Assembly: GCA_004194705.1 (NCBI GenBank) | Contig: SADC01001093.1 | Location: 100,045 to 164,044 of the forward strand | Origin: Ditylenchus dipsaci | Lineage: Eukaryota; Nematoda; Chromadorea; Rhabditida; Anguinidae | Reading direction: 5' to 3' | DNA length: 64,000 nucleotides | Shown here: positions 33,301 through 44,159 of the stretch, piece after piece | Numbering within the stretch: the stretch's first letter is position 1 | How the letters are laid out: every line of letters starts with the position of its first letter | Notes under the pieces: model-generated | The model's input: the letters and a program-made list of their open reading frames with translations, nothing else | The model's database searches: none | What the model was told of the DNA's origin: nothing | Position numbers and translations under genes: made by a program

Positions 33301-36300
33301 TTTTGCCTCGATCATTGGACTTCTGTACGGATTTTTCCGCCACGTTTCTAACAAAACTAGGCCTGAAATCAAATTTTAGGCTTAGTTTTGTTAGAAACCT
33401 AGCGGAAAAATCCGTACAGAAGTCCAATGATCAAGGGAAATTTTTGTATTGGCGGGGACCACCGAGTAGGAAGAGGCAGGCATGTGCACGGGCCGAAAAC
33501 GGCCGAAGCAGGCCCTGGATTTTCTCTGACTTTTTTCAGACTTTTTAGAAAAAAGTTTATACCATCTGATAGCTAAGATTTCAGGCTACAAAATGCTTTT
33601 TTCCGGGCCGGGGTTTGAATTTTTTTTTGACCAACGGGCCGGCTTTTTGGTCGAAAAACCACGTTTTTTGAAAAAGGGTGTTTTTTTGACCAAAAAGCCG
33701 GCCCGTTGGTCAAAAAAAATTTCAAACCCCGGCCCGGAAAAAAGCATTTTGTAGCCTGAAATCTTAGCTATCAGATGGTATAAACTTCTTTCTAAAAAGT
33801 CTGAAGGCACACCTTCGGAATACCCCAGCAGTCAACTTCGGAATACCCCCAGCAGTCAACTTTGGTATACCCCCAGCACTTAATTAGGAACACACCCCTC
33901 ATGTTACCTCACAATTAAAAGCTAAGGATGTCAGCTACATGATGGTGTAAACATTTCTTGGTTTAGTTCACGAAAATGTATATTTTTCAATTAAAATAGA
34001 ACTGAATATTTTTTGAGTATTCGATTTTCATTCGAAAAGATTCAATTTTATTTTAATCGAAAAATATACATTTTTGTGAACTAAACCAAGAAATTTTTAC
34101 ACCATTGTGTAGCTAACATCTTCAGCTTTCAATTGTGGGGTAACATAAGGGGTGTGTTCGAAATTAAGTGCTGGGGTATACCAAAGTTGACTGCTGGGGG
34201 TATTCCGAAGTTGAATGCTGGGGTATTCCGAAGTTTAGCCAAGTCTGAAAAAAGTCAGAGAAAATCCAGGGCCCGCTTCGGCCCGTCTTCGGCCCGTGCA
34301 CATGCCTGGGAAGAGGTCAGGCTCTTTAAAAATGAGAGCCCTGCCGATACCGGATCTTTTTTGTGCTTTTTACTAAAATTCTTATTTTCGTTTGACTCCG
34401 CGCACAGGCATTACTTACTGACTCCGGTGCGCGACTTTTTCGCTTCCTATTAGGAAGTTCCTAACTCAGAATTTCGCGTCGCTGAACGCCATCGCTGAGC
34501 ACCGTGGTGTTATTGGTATTGAAATTTTTTGTACTTAATATTGTACTTAATATTTTATAGCCTGTAAAAATGACAGCACCCCAAATGCACCTCCTTTCCA
34601 AAGAGCACGACTTTTCTGAGCCTGAAAAAGGTTAGAAACTCATACTCTTTGGGGGTCTACGGCAAGAGAGCTCATATCCTTTTGGGGGAAGACGGCCCAT
34701 TTGGAGTTTTACGCTGTAAGATGTGTCTTGCAGAGCAGAAGCAGGGTTATTTTTGTAAATTTATTTGTCAGATAGCAAAATATATACTTATATTTTTTTA
34801 ATATCAGGTGGAAGTTCTGGTAAATACCCATACATAACGAATCAGTACCTTGATAAATAACCCAAATTAGTTATGGAGGCTCAGGCTTTTTGGCCCTTTA
34901 CTACCGGTTCACCCACTCGGCTTAGGACTTATGGATGCTAGAGTGCTTGTGTGGGATTTAACAATACGGTGAGAGCGAGTGGTGTTTGGATCATTACTTG
35001 GCCCATACCAGGTCTCACAGTAGCCTCTTTAATCAGACAAATCACCACTCATTATGTAGCTCATCTTACTTGCTACAAAATAGGTGTAAAATTGACTGAG
35101 AGAAGTTTTGCAAAAAGTAGTTAGAGTACTTCAAAAAAGTTTAACCTGGGAAAGGATTGTTGTAAAGATATCGACTCGACTGAATTCGCTTACATTTACA
35201 GAGTGTATCAAGGAATTGGCTCTATCCTATATTGGATACCGATTTTTGAACTTGGTCCCCCCTGCTGTTTTTTTTCAACCTTTTTTTAATTGTAAAAACT
35301 ATTTATTTGCACTTTTAAACCATTTTCAGCGAAAAAAAAATTTTGGTACAAAAATTTGAAATTTTTTTTTGCCTTGTTTACCCAAGCTTTTGAGGCATTT
35401 TATGCGAACACAAAAATATCCAAAAAATGACCTTGGAGACCAAGGCCGGCTTTTGACTTTCGATAGGGCCGGCTTTTAAAATGGTTCAAAAATATAGGAT
35501 AGAGCCGGCTTTTGACGCAGGCATTTTTATGACTAGGGAAGAGGGCATATATGACTCATAAGATGATTGATCTGGTAAAACATGCTAGGTTGAACAGAAA
35601 ACAAAAACTAAGTCATACTACCTGAAAAATGTCACGAAAAATCGAAAATGTGCAACATAAAACGGGTTACGACGAAGAGGATGATTTTTATTTGAAATTT
35701 TTCACATTAAATGTGTAGCCAAGAAACTTAGCTTTTGAATGAGCTATCAAACTTTGCTGAATGATTTGCGAAGTAGAGATCAAGAGCATTCAAACAAAAT
35801 TTAGAGTGTTTTTTAAACATCTTGATCTTCGAAAACTTTTCCGAAAACTTCAACTTTCATCAAAACTTTTCGACAAAGTCAAATGGCTCATTAGAAAGCC
35901 AAAATCCAGAGCTACATGATAATGCAAAAAAAATTATAACAAAAATTAAAAAAAATCATCTTTTTCGTGATAACCCGGTTTTTGTGGCGTACTTCAGTTT
36001 TTTCGTTACATTTTTCAGGTTTTTAGTAAATTAAATCACTTATAGCCAGAAACCATACGTGGAGGATTGTTTGCAAGCCATTGTTCATGTAATGCAAAAT
36101 TATTTCGAATTGAGGCTTGACTGCTAGTGGAAGATGTAGATGAGGATGGATTGTGATAATGATCAAAAATATCATTAACCGCATCGTAATCATGAGTGCT
36201 ACTACGTCGGGGAGGTGGCGCAACCACAAAAAGTAATAAAGACGAAAATAGGATCATCAAAATCAAAACTTCAGAAATACTCCACTTTTTAGTATTAATA

Positions 36301-36314
36301 GCCAACATTTTCAA
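30314..36314 (-). CDS. His/Ser/Pro-rich secreted or membrane-anchored repeat protein, copy B
   Basis: Two exons, 36059-36314 and 30314-30894, joined in phase 1 (donor CCAC|GTATGG, acceptor AAATTAAG|CG), give 278 residues. The same junction can be read in copy A. The N-terminus (KKWSISEVLILMILFSSLLL) is a signal peptide or anchor of about 20 hydrophobic residues ending near residue 30. Then come PPPRRSST, a Ser/Thr run, LHEQWLANNP, and three tandem units of the form SQHSPPHGQQPPPNLGSHFS. The C-terminal third is unlike the repeats and best conserved between copies: LITEQDHRTQMLQHAEDQIS, NVVHNVASGYPGG, GGLGRCDNPAHHGRHA and CRNFRYGNV, with two cysteines. Poly-A signal on the minus strand at about 30139-30144. 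I do not recognise the family. Composition suggests an extracellular structural, cuticle or matrix protein; that is a guess. The 5.2-kb intron is full of transposable elements. Confidence 0.7.
31376..31462 (+). ncRNA. tRNA-like 3' half (weak)
   Basis: A clear B box and T loop (CAGGTTCGAATCCCGGTGGC) ends in GGCAGCA as a tRNA would, but the 5' half has no matching acceptor or proper D arm. Probably a tRNA pseudogene or SINE piece. Confidence 0.3.
31648..31734. mobile_element. hAT-type MITE with GTGGCC palindromes
   Basis: The ends CAGGGTTGGCAAAATGTGGC and CACATTTCTCCAACCCTG are inverted. The flanks GTCAATAC and GTTAATAC are an 8-bp target duplication with one mismatch, as expected for hAT elements. 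The interior consists of GGCCACA words in both orientations. Confidence 0.8.
31740..32070. mobile_element. fold-back element carrying a tRNA-like insert
   Basis: Arms GCCGATGGAAATATTTTGAA, AGGCGGGTACCAGG, TTCAAACGAGAATTA are mirrored at 31995-32065 (AATTCTCGTTTGAATTTCGA, GGTACCCGCCTTTCAAAATA, GCATGCCCCTTT). The centre contains a tRNA-like sequence at 31897-31965. Same family as 11390-11698 and the empty short version at 41074-41182. Confidence 0.75.
31897..31965 (+). ncRNA. tRNA-like insert (Cys-like anticodon region)
   Basis: Reads GGTGACCTAATGGGATAGCA (D arm with A box), then CGGACTGCAAAA with GCA in the anticodon position, then GTCGGTTCGATTCCCAC (T arm and B box). The spacing is that of a tRNA of about 70 nt. 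The acceptor stem does not close well, so I call it tRNA-like and not a functional tRNA. Confidence 0.45.
32140..32458. repeat. fold-back element, about 320 bp
   Basis: GATGTCCCATGTACCAACTA, ACCAAGTGGTCGTCCACTTG and GTTTGACAGGAGTAAAATTA are mirrored at 32310-32455 (CAAACCGTCTTTAGGATGC, ACTTGGTTTTGTTGGTACAT). A related half-copy lies at 32560-32740. Intron of copy B. Confidence 0.75.
33248..34345. repeat. 1.1-kb nested palindrome cluster
   Basis: Outer arms: TTAAAGGGCCTGACCTCTTC and GCATGTGCACGGGCCGAAAA at the left, inverted at 34255-34343. Inside are, in series, a CCCCGCCAATTC fold-back (33280-33460), a GGCCGG fold-back (33541-33795) and a fold-back with CCCCCAGCAGTCAACTT words (33810-34240). 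Ends read TTTAAAGGG and CTCTTTAAA. Confidence 0.85.
34346..35639. other. copy B intron sequence, no exon seen
   Basis: Only scattered repeats: a diverged pair of TTTTGAA..GGCCGGCTTTT arms at about 35215-35520 enclosing GCCTTG..CCAAGGC words. A short frame at 34570-34636 has no support as coding. Confidence 0.5.
35640..36005. repeat. fold-back element next to copy B exon 1
   Basis: Outer words CTGAAAAATGTCACGAAAAA and GTAACGAAAAAACTGAAG-like mirror; inner arms TGTAGCCAAGAAACTTAGCT / AGAAAGCCAAAATCCAGAGC. A left-half copy is at 37895-37995. Same inner-arm family as 18460-18640. Confidence 0.65.
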
Positions 36315-36790
36315 AATAATTTTTAATGGACAGAAATAGGCTTAGAATGAATTGTTGAATATGGAATTGGTGATTTGCTACTTCAAGACTGCTGTTTTTA
36401 TATCCAAAATTTAATGAAATTTTTGTTTTTCCAAAAGGTTACCTATTTTGGATTTTGATGTTTTCTTTTCTATTATTTAGCACTATGTACCTGTGTTTGG
36501 GGAGGAACTGCACTAGGAGATGTTTATGAAGTGCACTGACAGCCAAAATTTTGAACATCTGCATTTGTTAAAGTGTGTATTGGATATACCAAACACAAAA
36601 AGATAGCTAGGAAGTTGAAAATATGTTGACAATATAAAAATATGTTTTGTTCATGCTAATTGAATAAAATTGACAAACAATTTTTTCGCAATAGAAAACA
36701 GGCGGTGTGCCCTGTGCTTCGGCATCATGTCAAATAAATTTTGACAAAAAATTCATTTATTTTCATAATTCTGAATTCTACAGAAACCTG
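36315..36790 (-). promoter_or_regulatory. conserved 5' flank of the copy B gene
   Basis: About 475 bp upstream of the ATG that align with 21890-22372 upstream of copy A, including CACTATGTACCTGTGTTT, TAGCTAGGAAGTTGAAAATA and GAACATCTGCATTTGTT. Conservation between the copies marks this as the likely promoter region. No TATA box or known site is identified. Confidence 0.4.
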
Positions 36791-37149
36791 GAAAAAAGAA
36801 GAACTATCTCTATATAGTGCTTGGTATGTGTTGCTGGGTCGCCACTTTTGTGTACACATTTGGTCACAAGTAAAAAAATTTTTATTTGGCCAATTTTTTT
36901 TTCGGATATTTGTACTTTTTTGAACGCTCTTTCGACGGCGGAGGACTCTTTGCTGTTAGATTTTAGGTTCGCTACAAAAAAACAAAGATTTTGATATTTT
37001 AAGTTGAAATTTAGAGTCTTTTTTCTCTTGTATTGCAAAATTAAAATGACACAAAAGGGCTGTAAATACTTTCCCCGTCAAATTATTCTTCTACGCCGCA
37101 AATCGTAAAAATTTGTTTCTCTAAAGTATTTCTTTAACTTTTTCTTTTA

Positions 37150-37390
37150 ATTAGTTTGAGGAATACATACCAGAGTGTAGCCCTGGATCTCAGCTTTCTA
37201 ACGAGCCATCAACTAACTTACTGAATTATTCAAAAGTTTCAGAAAAAAATATTTTTATAGACCAAAGTTTTCGAACAATATGTTGCATACAAGAACGTTT
37301 TTGTCCGACTTTTTCAAATCTCAGTAAATCAGTTAATAGCTTGTTAGAAAGCTGAGATTCAGGGCTCTACGCTGGTGTTAAAACTTGAAA
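37150..37390. repeat. fold-back element
   Basis: GTGTAGCCCTGGATCTCAGC, AACGAGCCATCAACTAACTT are mirrored by AGTTAATAGCTTGTTAGAAA and GCTGAGATTCAGGGCTCTAC. Family of 18460-18640. Confidence 0.75.
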
Positions 37391-37409
37391 ACCAATTAAA
37401 AAATTGACG

Positions 37410-37635
37410 CTACTCGTTTATATCCCTCCCAAAAAAGCTACTCGGTTTTACCTCTCCCAATAATTTTTCAGAGGTACCTAAAACCATAATTTTTAATAAA
37501 AAGCTGGTATTAGTAATGGTTTGGCCCTGAGCCTAAGCCTAAGGGCCAAAGCCGAAGCCAAAGCCTAAGGGCTAACCCCAATTCCTAAGCCTAAAAATTA
37601 TTGGGAGGGGTAAAACCGAGTAGCGTCAAAAATTT
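37410..37635. repeat. fold-back element with CTACTCG ends and AAGCC.AAGCC core
   Basis: GACGCTACTCG and CCCAATAATTTTTCAGAGGT at the left mirror AAAAATTATTGGGAGGGGTA and CGAGTAGCGTC at the right. The centre is a run of CCTAAGCC units. A second copy is in astacin intron 4 (40205-40470). Confidence 0.8.
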
Positions 37636-38813
37636 TAAGCATTAAAACTTAGTCATAAAATTTCATGGGTAAAAGAATAATTTGACGGAATAAAACAATT
37701 TGAACCACACAAAAGTCTAGGCATTGCATTTTTTGAGCCTACTGTATTTCTTGTATTAACTCCCCATCATCTGATAAATCCTCACCATAAGAGCCTCATA
37801 TCTCAACTTAGAGCAAACATTTTGCAAATCTGTTTTACGCGCTTTCTTAATCAGCACGAGCTTAGAAAAAGTATGGCAGAAACTGGTTTGGCTTGCTAGA
37901 AACCTGAAAAATGGCACGAAAAATTTAAAATGTGCAACGTATAACGAGCTACGACGAAGAAGACGATTTTTCTTTGAAATTTTTTCACATTATTGTGGGG
38001 CTACAAACCTATTTTTATAATGGTCATACGACATTTTTATGCTTTTTTGACACCTTAGCTACCACGGTTTTCACCAATTTTATTATTAGGTTGATCACAA
38101 AGTCCTTAGCCCCGCTCAAACTCACTTTTTTACCAACTATTGGGCCAACCCATCGAAAAAAAATTGCTCCAATTTGACAAATAAAATTTTTATTGTGGAA
38201 CCCATCTGTTCCATCTGCTCGTGTTTCTATAAATTCGTGTTTCTATAGAAATTTTGAAACCCATCCAAAAGTGTTGGGACACAAAGGGGTCCTTGCAGGA
38301 CTTATGCATCAACCCAATAAAATGCAAATCTGATATTCATGACTAATAATATTTTAGTCCTAATCGGTTATCAGGAGCAGCTTTTTTAAATTGTTTTTAA
38401 AATGGGAACCTTCTAAAAATGGTGCTCCTGGTAACCGACTAGAACCATGTTTTTTCGTGTTAACTGGAAAAGCCTCTTTAAAGAATAAATTCAAACTTTT
38501 TTCATCAAACTTTTGGTCTGCCCTCTTTTTTTTGCAAAAACATTACCAGGTCAAAAAATAACAATCAGCTTTTCTAAATTATAGATTGTTTTTTCAAAAA
38601 AAAATTCAATTTGCTTTGCAAAATTAGCTTAAGGCGCCAGATGACTGAGTCTATTTCAATTGCCTAAGGCGTTATATGCGTAGGAGATGAGCATAATTAC
38701 CATTAGACATGTTGAGCTTTTCTTTTCTTATTGTTTTCTTCTTCAAATGATTCATAAAAAGTTTGCGTATCCAAGTTGGTGTTATTGATCTTCTAAATTC
38801 AACTGGAAGTGTA
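37636..38813. other. upstream flank of the astacin gene
   Basis: A decayed MITE end near 37737 (CTGTATTTCTTGTATTAACT) and a small fold-back near 38365-38455 (TAATCGGTTATCAGGAGCAG / TGCTCCTGGTAACCGACTAG). No upstream exon of the astacin gene was recognised; promoter elements cannot be told apart. Confidence 0.45.
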
Positions 38814-41800
38814 ATGTTTTGTAGATTGTTCGTTATTAAATTCTATTGCATATTTATTATATATATTCTTCTATTGAAGTCTTCCTGGGTCCTAGGCGGC
38901 CGAACTCAGAAAGCATCTAAGGCAGCTTTACAAAAAATAAAACAGCTGATAAATGAAAAAGCTCAAAAGTGGATTTTTGCATTGATTTGTTTCATTTAGA
39001 CTCAAATTTTCAGAGAAGTGTTGCAAAATGATGCTATTTTGTTGGCTTATGATGACGCCACACATTACAAGCACAATCAAGAATCTAAACCTCACCATGA
39101 CGAGCTAAGGGTATAAATTAAGAAAAAGCATGCAAAAAATTAAAAATACATAACTAAGAAATAGAGTATTGTAAACGGCACCTAGATGTTTACTGCAAAT
39201 GCTCTAATAGGACGACATGTCGGGTTTTCAATCAACAAAAATCAGAAAAGTTTGAGGTCAATCTCAAAATTTTTGGGTGAAAATCCAGAATCCAAAAATG
39301 GGATTGGTAGAGCTCGTGGGAGTTAAGTGAACTTAAAAACAACTTTGCAAAAAAAATTCTTCAGTCTGAGATATAGGTCCTCAAAATAGGGGTGTCGGAT
39401 TATTGCAGACTGTTAGCCTATTAGACCATTCACGGTAGCGATTTTGTGACAATTTTTGAATTCCCGCTTGTTTTCAATTCTAGTATTTTGAGGCACATAT
39501 ATGAGCCCATCCTAACTTGTGGCGGCCTAGGACTAAGGCTAGAACTTCGCCTTAAGTCCAAAAAATTTAAAAAGATGCACCAAAAGGCCAAAAGTGAACA
39601 AAATGAAAAAAGGTGCGAATCCAAAATGTCGCAAAACCGATAAACGCCTCTATTCTTTCTGTATATATAATCTGAAACTGTATACGGTAGTAGTACCAAA
39701 ATTTTTATTAAAAACATAAATAATAAATAATTATACAATAACAATTTTTAAGATTAATTGTAGGTGAATAATCCTGATGAGTACTACCAAGGTGATGTTG
39801 ACTTAACTAAGTGGCAAGCTTTGAAACTGCAAACTCAAATCTTGGACAGTTTGGGAGATGAAAGCACTACAAAAAGACACAAAAGAAAAATAGGCAAAGT
39901 GAGCTAACCTATACATTAATTATTTTTGCAATCTATCGTCATTTTTTGGAACCACTCTACAAGCGTTGGGACAAGAGAAAGCCAATAATCTACGACTTTG
40001 CGGACTCTATTCCCGCAGAAACCAGAGACAAGATTAAACAAGCCCTAAACATTTGGCAGAAAGGAACCTGCTTGAGGTTTAAGGAGGGAGGGCCTGATGT
40101 GGATAGACTGGAGTTTTTTGATGGAGGTGGATGCTCTTCTTTCGTGGGCAAAACTGGGGGCACTCAGGTTGAACTTTAGTTGAATAGATTTTTTATTTGG
40201 CCAAAGTAGGACGCTACTCGTTAATAATCACCCCCCTCCCCACACAGAAAAGCTACTCGGGAATACCAACCCACACCCTCAATAATTTTTCAGGTACCCC
40301 TAAAACCATACTTTTTTTTTGAAAACGCAGAAATTATTACGGTTTATCCTTCAGCCTATGGCCCGAAGCCGAAGGGTAAGCATAATTGCTAAGCCTAAAA
40401 ATTATTGATTGTGGAGGGGGTATTCCCGAGGAGCTGTTTTAGCGGGAATTTAAACCGAGTAGCGCCCAAAGTAGTCTTTATGAAAGATTTGATTTAGAAA
40501 GCTGTGAAATTTAGGGAATATCGATTTCCACTCCAGGATGTGATCAAGTAGGCATCATAGCTCATGAAATTGGCCATGCCTTGGCTTTATTCCACGAGCA
40601 AGCCAGACCTGTAAGATGGACAACAACTTACATTTTTAGTTATTTAAATTAGATTTAGGACCAACTAGAAAACATAGCTATTCATTACCAAAATATACCT
40701 GTAAGCCGGTGGAATAACTTCCACCCTGTCACAGACAACCAGGCAGCTACTTTTGGTTTGCCTTATGACACAGGTGGGTGACAGCAACATTATAATATTT
40801 TTGTAAGCTGGATATATTTAGGGTCAGTGATGCATTATGGAGGTTAATTCTTGAGCGATAATTATTCTAATAATAATTGCATCTCAGTTATTGTGTTTCA
40901 TTTCAGCTTACGGATTTTCTTCTGATCCCTACAGACCAACTATATCTACAATTGATAGGAACTTTCAGACAACTGTGAGTGAAACTAAGACACGTTTGAT
41001 TTGATTTTTACAGCTGAATTGTTAGTGTTCAAAAACTTTGTTCTAAAACTTTTTTAAAAACCAACAGTTAAAGGGGCATGCCCGTCGCCGATGGGAATAT
41101 TTGAAATACTTTTAGGAATACTTTTTTGAATTGATCTGGTATCCACTTTTTGAAATATTCCATCGTCGACAGGCATGCCCCTTTGAACAGCTAAAATTAT
41201 TATACTCAATTATTTAATCCTAAAAATTATTGTTGTTTCAAAAATGTCTAGGTTTGAAAATTTACGCAAATGTAGTTTTACTTATAGATAGGTCAGAGAA
41301 CTGAGCCTTCCTTTTTGGACATTCAGTCAGTAAGTTTTCTTTATTCAAGTTTACTTCAAAACCAGGGCATCTGTATGTAGTTTTTAAAAAAAATGTACTT
41401 TTTTCGGGACCCGGATTTTTTTTATTTACGAGGCCGTAAGAACAGTGACAAAACGTCATAATTTTATGACGTTTCGTCATAACTTTAGGACACTGTTCTT
41501 ATGGCCTCTGAGGTTTTACGTCAAAATATTTTTTTTCGATGCTTAAAAATTAATAAGCACTGGATAAAATGGCTTTTTTGACGAAAAATGACTAATTTGT
41601 ACTTTTTGGGCCAAATATGCTTTTTTCAAAATTTTGAGCTCGAAGCCCTGTTTAAAACCCCGATTTTGTCTATTGATTGTACTAAAAATGCCAGTCAATC
41701 GGTGTGCTTTAACTGCTTTCCCCAAATAGCAGTTTTTACAATTCTAATAATTTTAGATAAATGAAGCTTACAAATGCAGAGAGAACTGCAAGAATAGTTT

Positions 41801-43114
41801 GTCTTGTCTTCACGGTGGTTATCCTCATCCAAACAATTGTTACACATGTCTATGTCCTGCTGGATTCCAGGGCCAGTTTTGTGAACTAGTTGTAACTAAT
41901 ACTCTGTGTGGAGGCATAATCACAGTAATCTCTTAATCAATCATATTTAATATCCATCACTGTTTAACTATCAGGCCAGCACCACTCCAACGCATATCCA
42001 AACTCCCAACTATCCCAACCCCTTCCCACATGGTCAAGCCTGTATTTGGCTTCTGCAAGCTCCACCTACTGGCCACCTCTTCCTCCAATTTATTGACAAC
42101 TTCCACTACCAATGTGAAGACACTTGTGACAAATCTTTTGTAGAAGTTAAAACAGGCCCTGACTTCAGACCAACTGGCTACAGGTTCTGTTGTTCAGTGG
42201 TGCCCAGTCAAGTATTCCAGTCTGGAGAGCAGGAAATGTTAATCATGCACTTTGCCAATGACCAGGTCAGTACTGGCTTCAGAGCCAAGGTATGGACTGA
42301 CAAAGAGGTTGTCCAACCACATCTGCCCAGCACAGCCATGCCTACAACAACTGATGAGTTGACCACACCATCTACCACTACTATTGTGACAACAACTGAA
42401 AGTGAAGCAACAACCAACAGCATTAGTTCTACCTCACCCCCACAACCACTATATTACCTGTGTGGCCATTCACTTTGTTTGGAACAAGCAGCATAAGTCC
42501 GTTTACTCTGCCTGGCGAGGCTACAACTTTAAGTCCATTTACAACACCCGGAGCTGGAATATTGACAGCTTTGGTGACGAGCTCAGCCGGATCTAGTATT
42601 ACAGGTGGGAATGTTTATTGAAAATATTCAGAGGCATGGCCAGAAATTTCTGACGGGGTCACCAGAATTTAAAAGCCATTTTACCTACACCGTTTTCCAA
42701 CTTTCAAACTTCTGACAGGGGGCACATATGCCACCTCCTTGCTAGGTCACCGAAAATATTATTAAAAACTCTAACTTGCAGACCAAAAATGTATTTGCCA
42801 AGGATGGACAGAATGGTCTGCTTGTTCCCAGATGTGTGGTGGTTGTGGAAAGGTAATATACTTTTTTATAGTATTGGTGTGGCTTCAATAACCTGTGTTT
42901 GCAGAGAAGTAGAAAGAGAGAATGTGCTTCAGTGGAGAACTGTCAAGTGGAAGAAAAAAGAACGTGCAACTTCCAAGCTTGTCCACAAGGCACTAACTTT
43001 CTGTTTAACAATTCTGAATTTCACATTCTGTGGAAAAGTTGTTGTGTGGGTCTTTTTCGCTCCAAGGATCAGTGTACTGCGTTGGAAAATGGGGAAAACG
43101 CTTTTTTAAGGTGA
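38814..43114 (+). CDS. NAS-36/37-type astacin metalloprotease (astacin-EGF-CUB-TSP1)
   Basis: Thirteen exons: 38814-38968, 39014-39110, 39764-39898, 39964-40167, 40515-40610, 40659-40773, 40822-40842, 40907-40974, 41288-41329, 41757-41924, 41975-42604, 42782-42852, 42905-43114; about 670 residues. A signal peptide opens the protein, followed by a propeptide ending in the basic site KRHKRKIGK. The catalytic domain (about 130-311) has the zinc site [12 protein letters not shown] near residue 214 and the Met-turn SVMHYG near 270. Then come an EGF module ([18 protein letters not shown]), a CUB domain (about 363-480), a Thr/Ser linker, a TSP1 repeat ([15 protein letters not shown]) and the tail with [16 protein letters not shown]. 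This order is that of nematode NAS-36 and NAS-37, secreted zinc proteases needed in C. elegans to shed the old cuticle at molting. One extra C is needed in the C5 run at 42437-42441 to keep the linker in frame. The intron 3 acceptor (CTACAAG, 39963) is unusual. Poly-A signal near 43347. Confidence 0.9.
40205..40470. repeat. fold-back element in astacin intron 4
   Basis: CGCTACTCGTTAATAATCAC, CTCAATAATTTTTCAGGTAC mirrored by TAAAAATTATTGATTG and CCGAGTAGCG. Same family as 37410-37635, in a more decayed state. Confidence 0.75.
41074..41182. mobile_element. short fold-back MITE in an astacin intron
   Basis: TTAAAGGGGCATGCCCGTCG and GACAGGCATGCCCCTTTGAA form inverted ends. It is the empty version of the tRNA-carrying elements at 11390-11698 and 31740-32070. 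Confidence 0.8.
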
Positions 43115-44159
43115 AAACATTTTGAAGATATCTGGTCTTATATACAAAGAGTTTAATCGATTACAGAATATCTCTTCGTTACTCAGTGCTCAAGACTCCA
43201 AAAATAATTCTACCATCGCCAAATTAATTAGCGATAAAAATCAAAGCAGGTTGTTGAGAGGCCATTTTGGAGAACATTAAACTAAATTTTGTATTTTATC
43301 ATAAATTATTATTGAAGAGCAAAGCAATAAGATATTAAAAAATAAATAAATCGTTGTTTCGACTAGCAACCTTTCAGCCTGTTCCTTTCCACAATCATTA
43401 CAAAAACACAAAATATCAGACGCCGAAAAAAACACAACAGATCAAGTTCGAAAAATACATCCTAAAATAAGTGTGTTATAGCCGAAAATTTGTAGCTATT
43501 TGCAAAATCTTAATTTCTGTAATTTTTTTAGACAAGATTGACAAAAAAAAGTGGCGAGAGACGTGGAAAATAGAAGTTAGAAATAGCCAGACAATAGGCG
43601 CCATCAAATTTTGGGTTTGAATATTCCTGCCTCAGTCGATTGAGTCGACTCGATTCCTCATTAGAAACTAGAGAAAAGACCCTTTACTCCAACAAAAATC
43701 CCTATTGAAAAAGAGAAATACTTATTTCGTGTTATTTGCTGGTGGAAATCAGTGATTTTCTTGTAAAACTAGCTATGACCAAAAAACAACCAATATCAAA
43801 CAAATACAGAACTGTCAGGACAAAAAGTCGGGATGCGCGCAAACTATTTTCTCTTCCGACTGCTTTTCGAAGATGAACGGTTTTAGATAATTATTAGAGG
43901 AAACACGGTATCCTAATTTCAACGTCACTCATGAATAAAACTATTTTATTGCATTATCTTTTAATTCATTTAAGTTTTAGCGCTCAATTTACTATGACAC
44001 AATACTTGTTAATTTCAACTACCTGTAGAGCAAACAAAGGCAACTGGCACTCGCACACACTAATAAATAAACAATAAATAATTTGGGCAAGAATCGCAAG
44101 AAAGAAAGTGGCAGTAAGTGGAAAAATAAAAGCATCAAAATACTTTAGAACCATTAGAT
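43115..44159. other. convergent 3' flanks of the astacin and chondroitin synthase genes
   Basis: Poly-A signals are seen for the plus gene (AATAAA near 43347) and the minus gene (AATAAA on the minus strand near 43950). No gene between them. Near 43860-43910 is a degenerate AGAGGAAACACGGTA end that may be MITE-derived. Confidence 0.5.

Larger units (their letters stand above)
30060..36790. repeat. segmental duplication, copy B
   Basis: Matches 18857-22372 in direct orientation in the 3' flank, exon 2, the intron edges, exon 1 and about 475 bp of 5' flank. The extra 3.2 kb relative to copy A is intron sequence made of fold-back elements and MITEs. Confidence 0.85.

Noticed and set aside
36036..36314. 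Stand-alone 92-residue secreted peptide ending NPPRMVSGYK, possibly a plant-peptide mimic
   Set aside because: The last residues lie after a good donor (GTATGG) that joins in frame to the exon at 30894, and copy A has the same donor, so the C-terminus is most likely intron sequence.
42208..42423. Valine-rich minus-strand ORF
   Set aside because: It is the antisense of the Thr-rich linker and CUB domain of the astacin gene.
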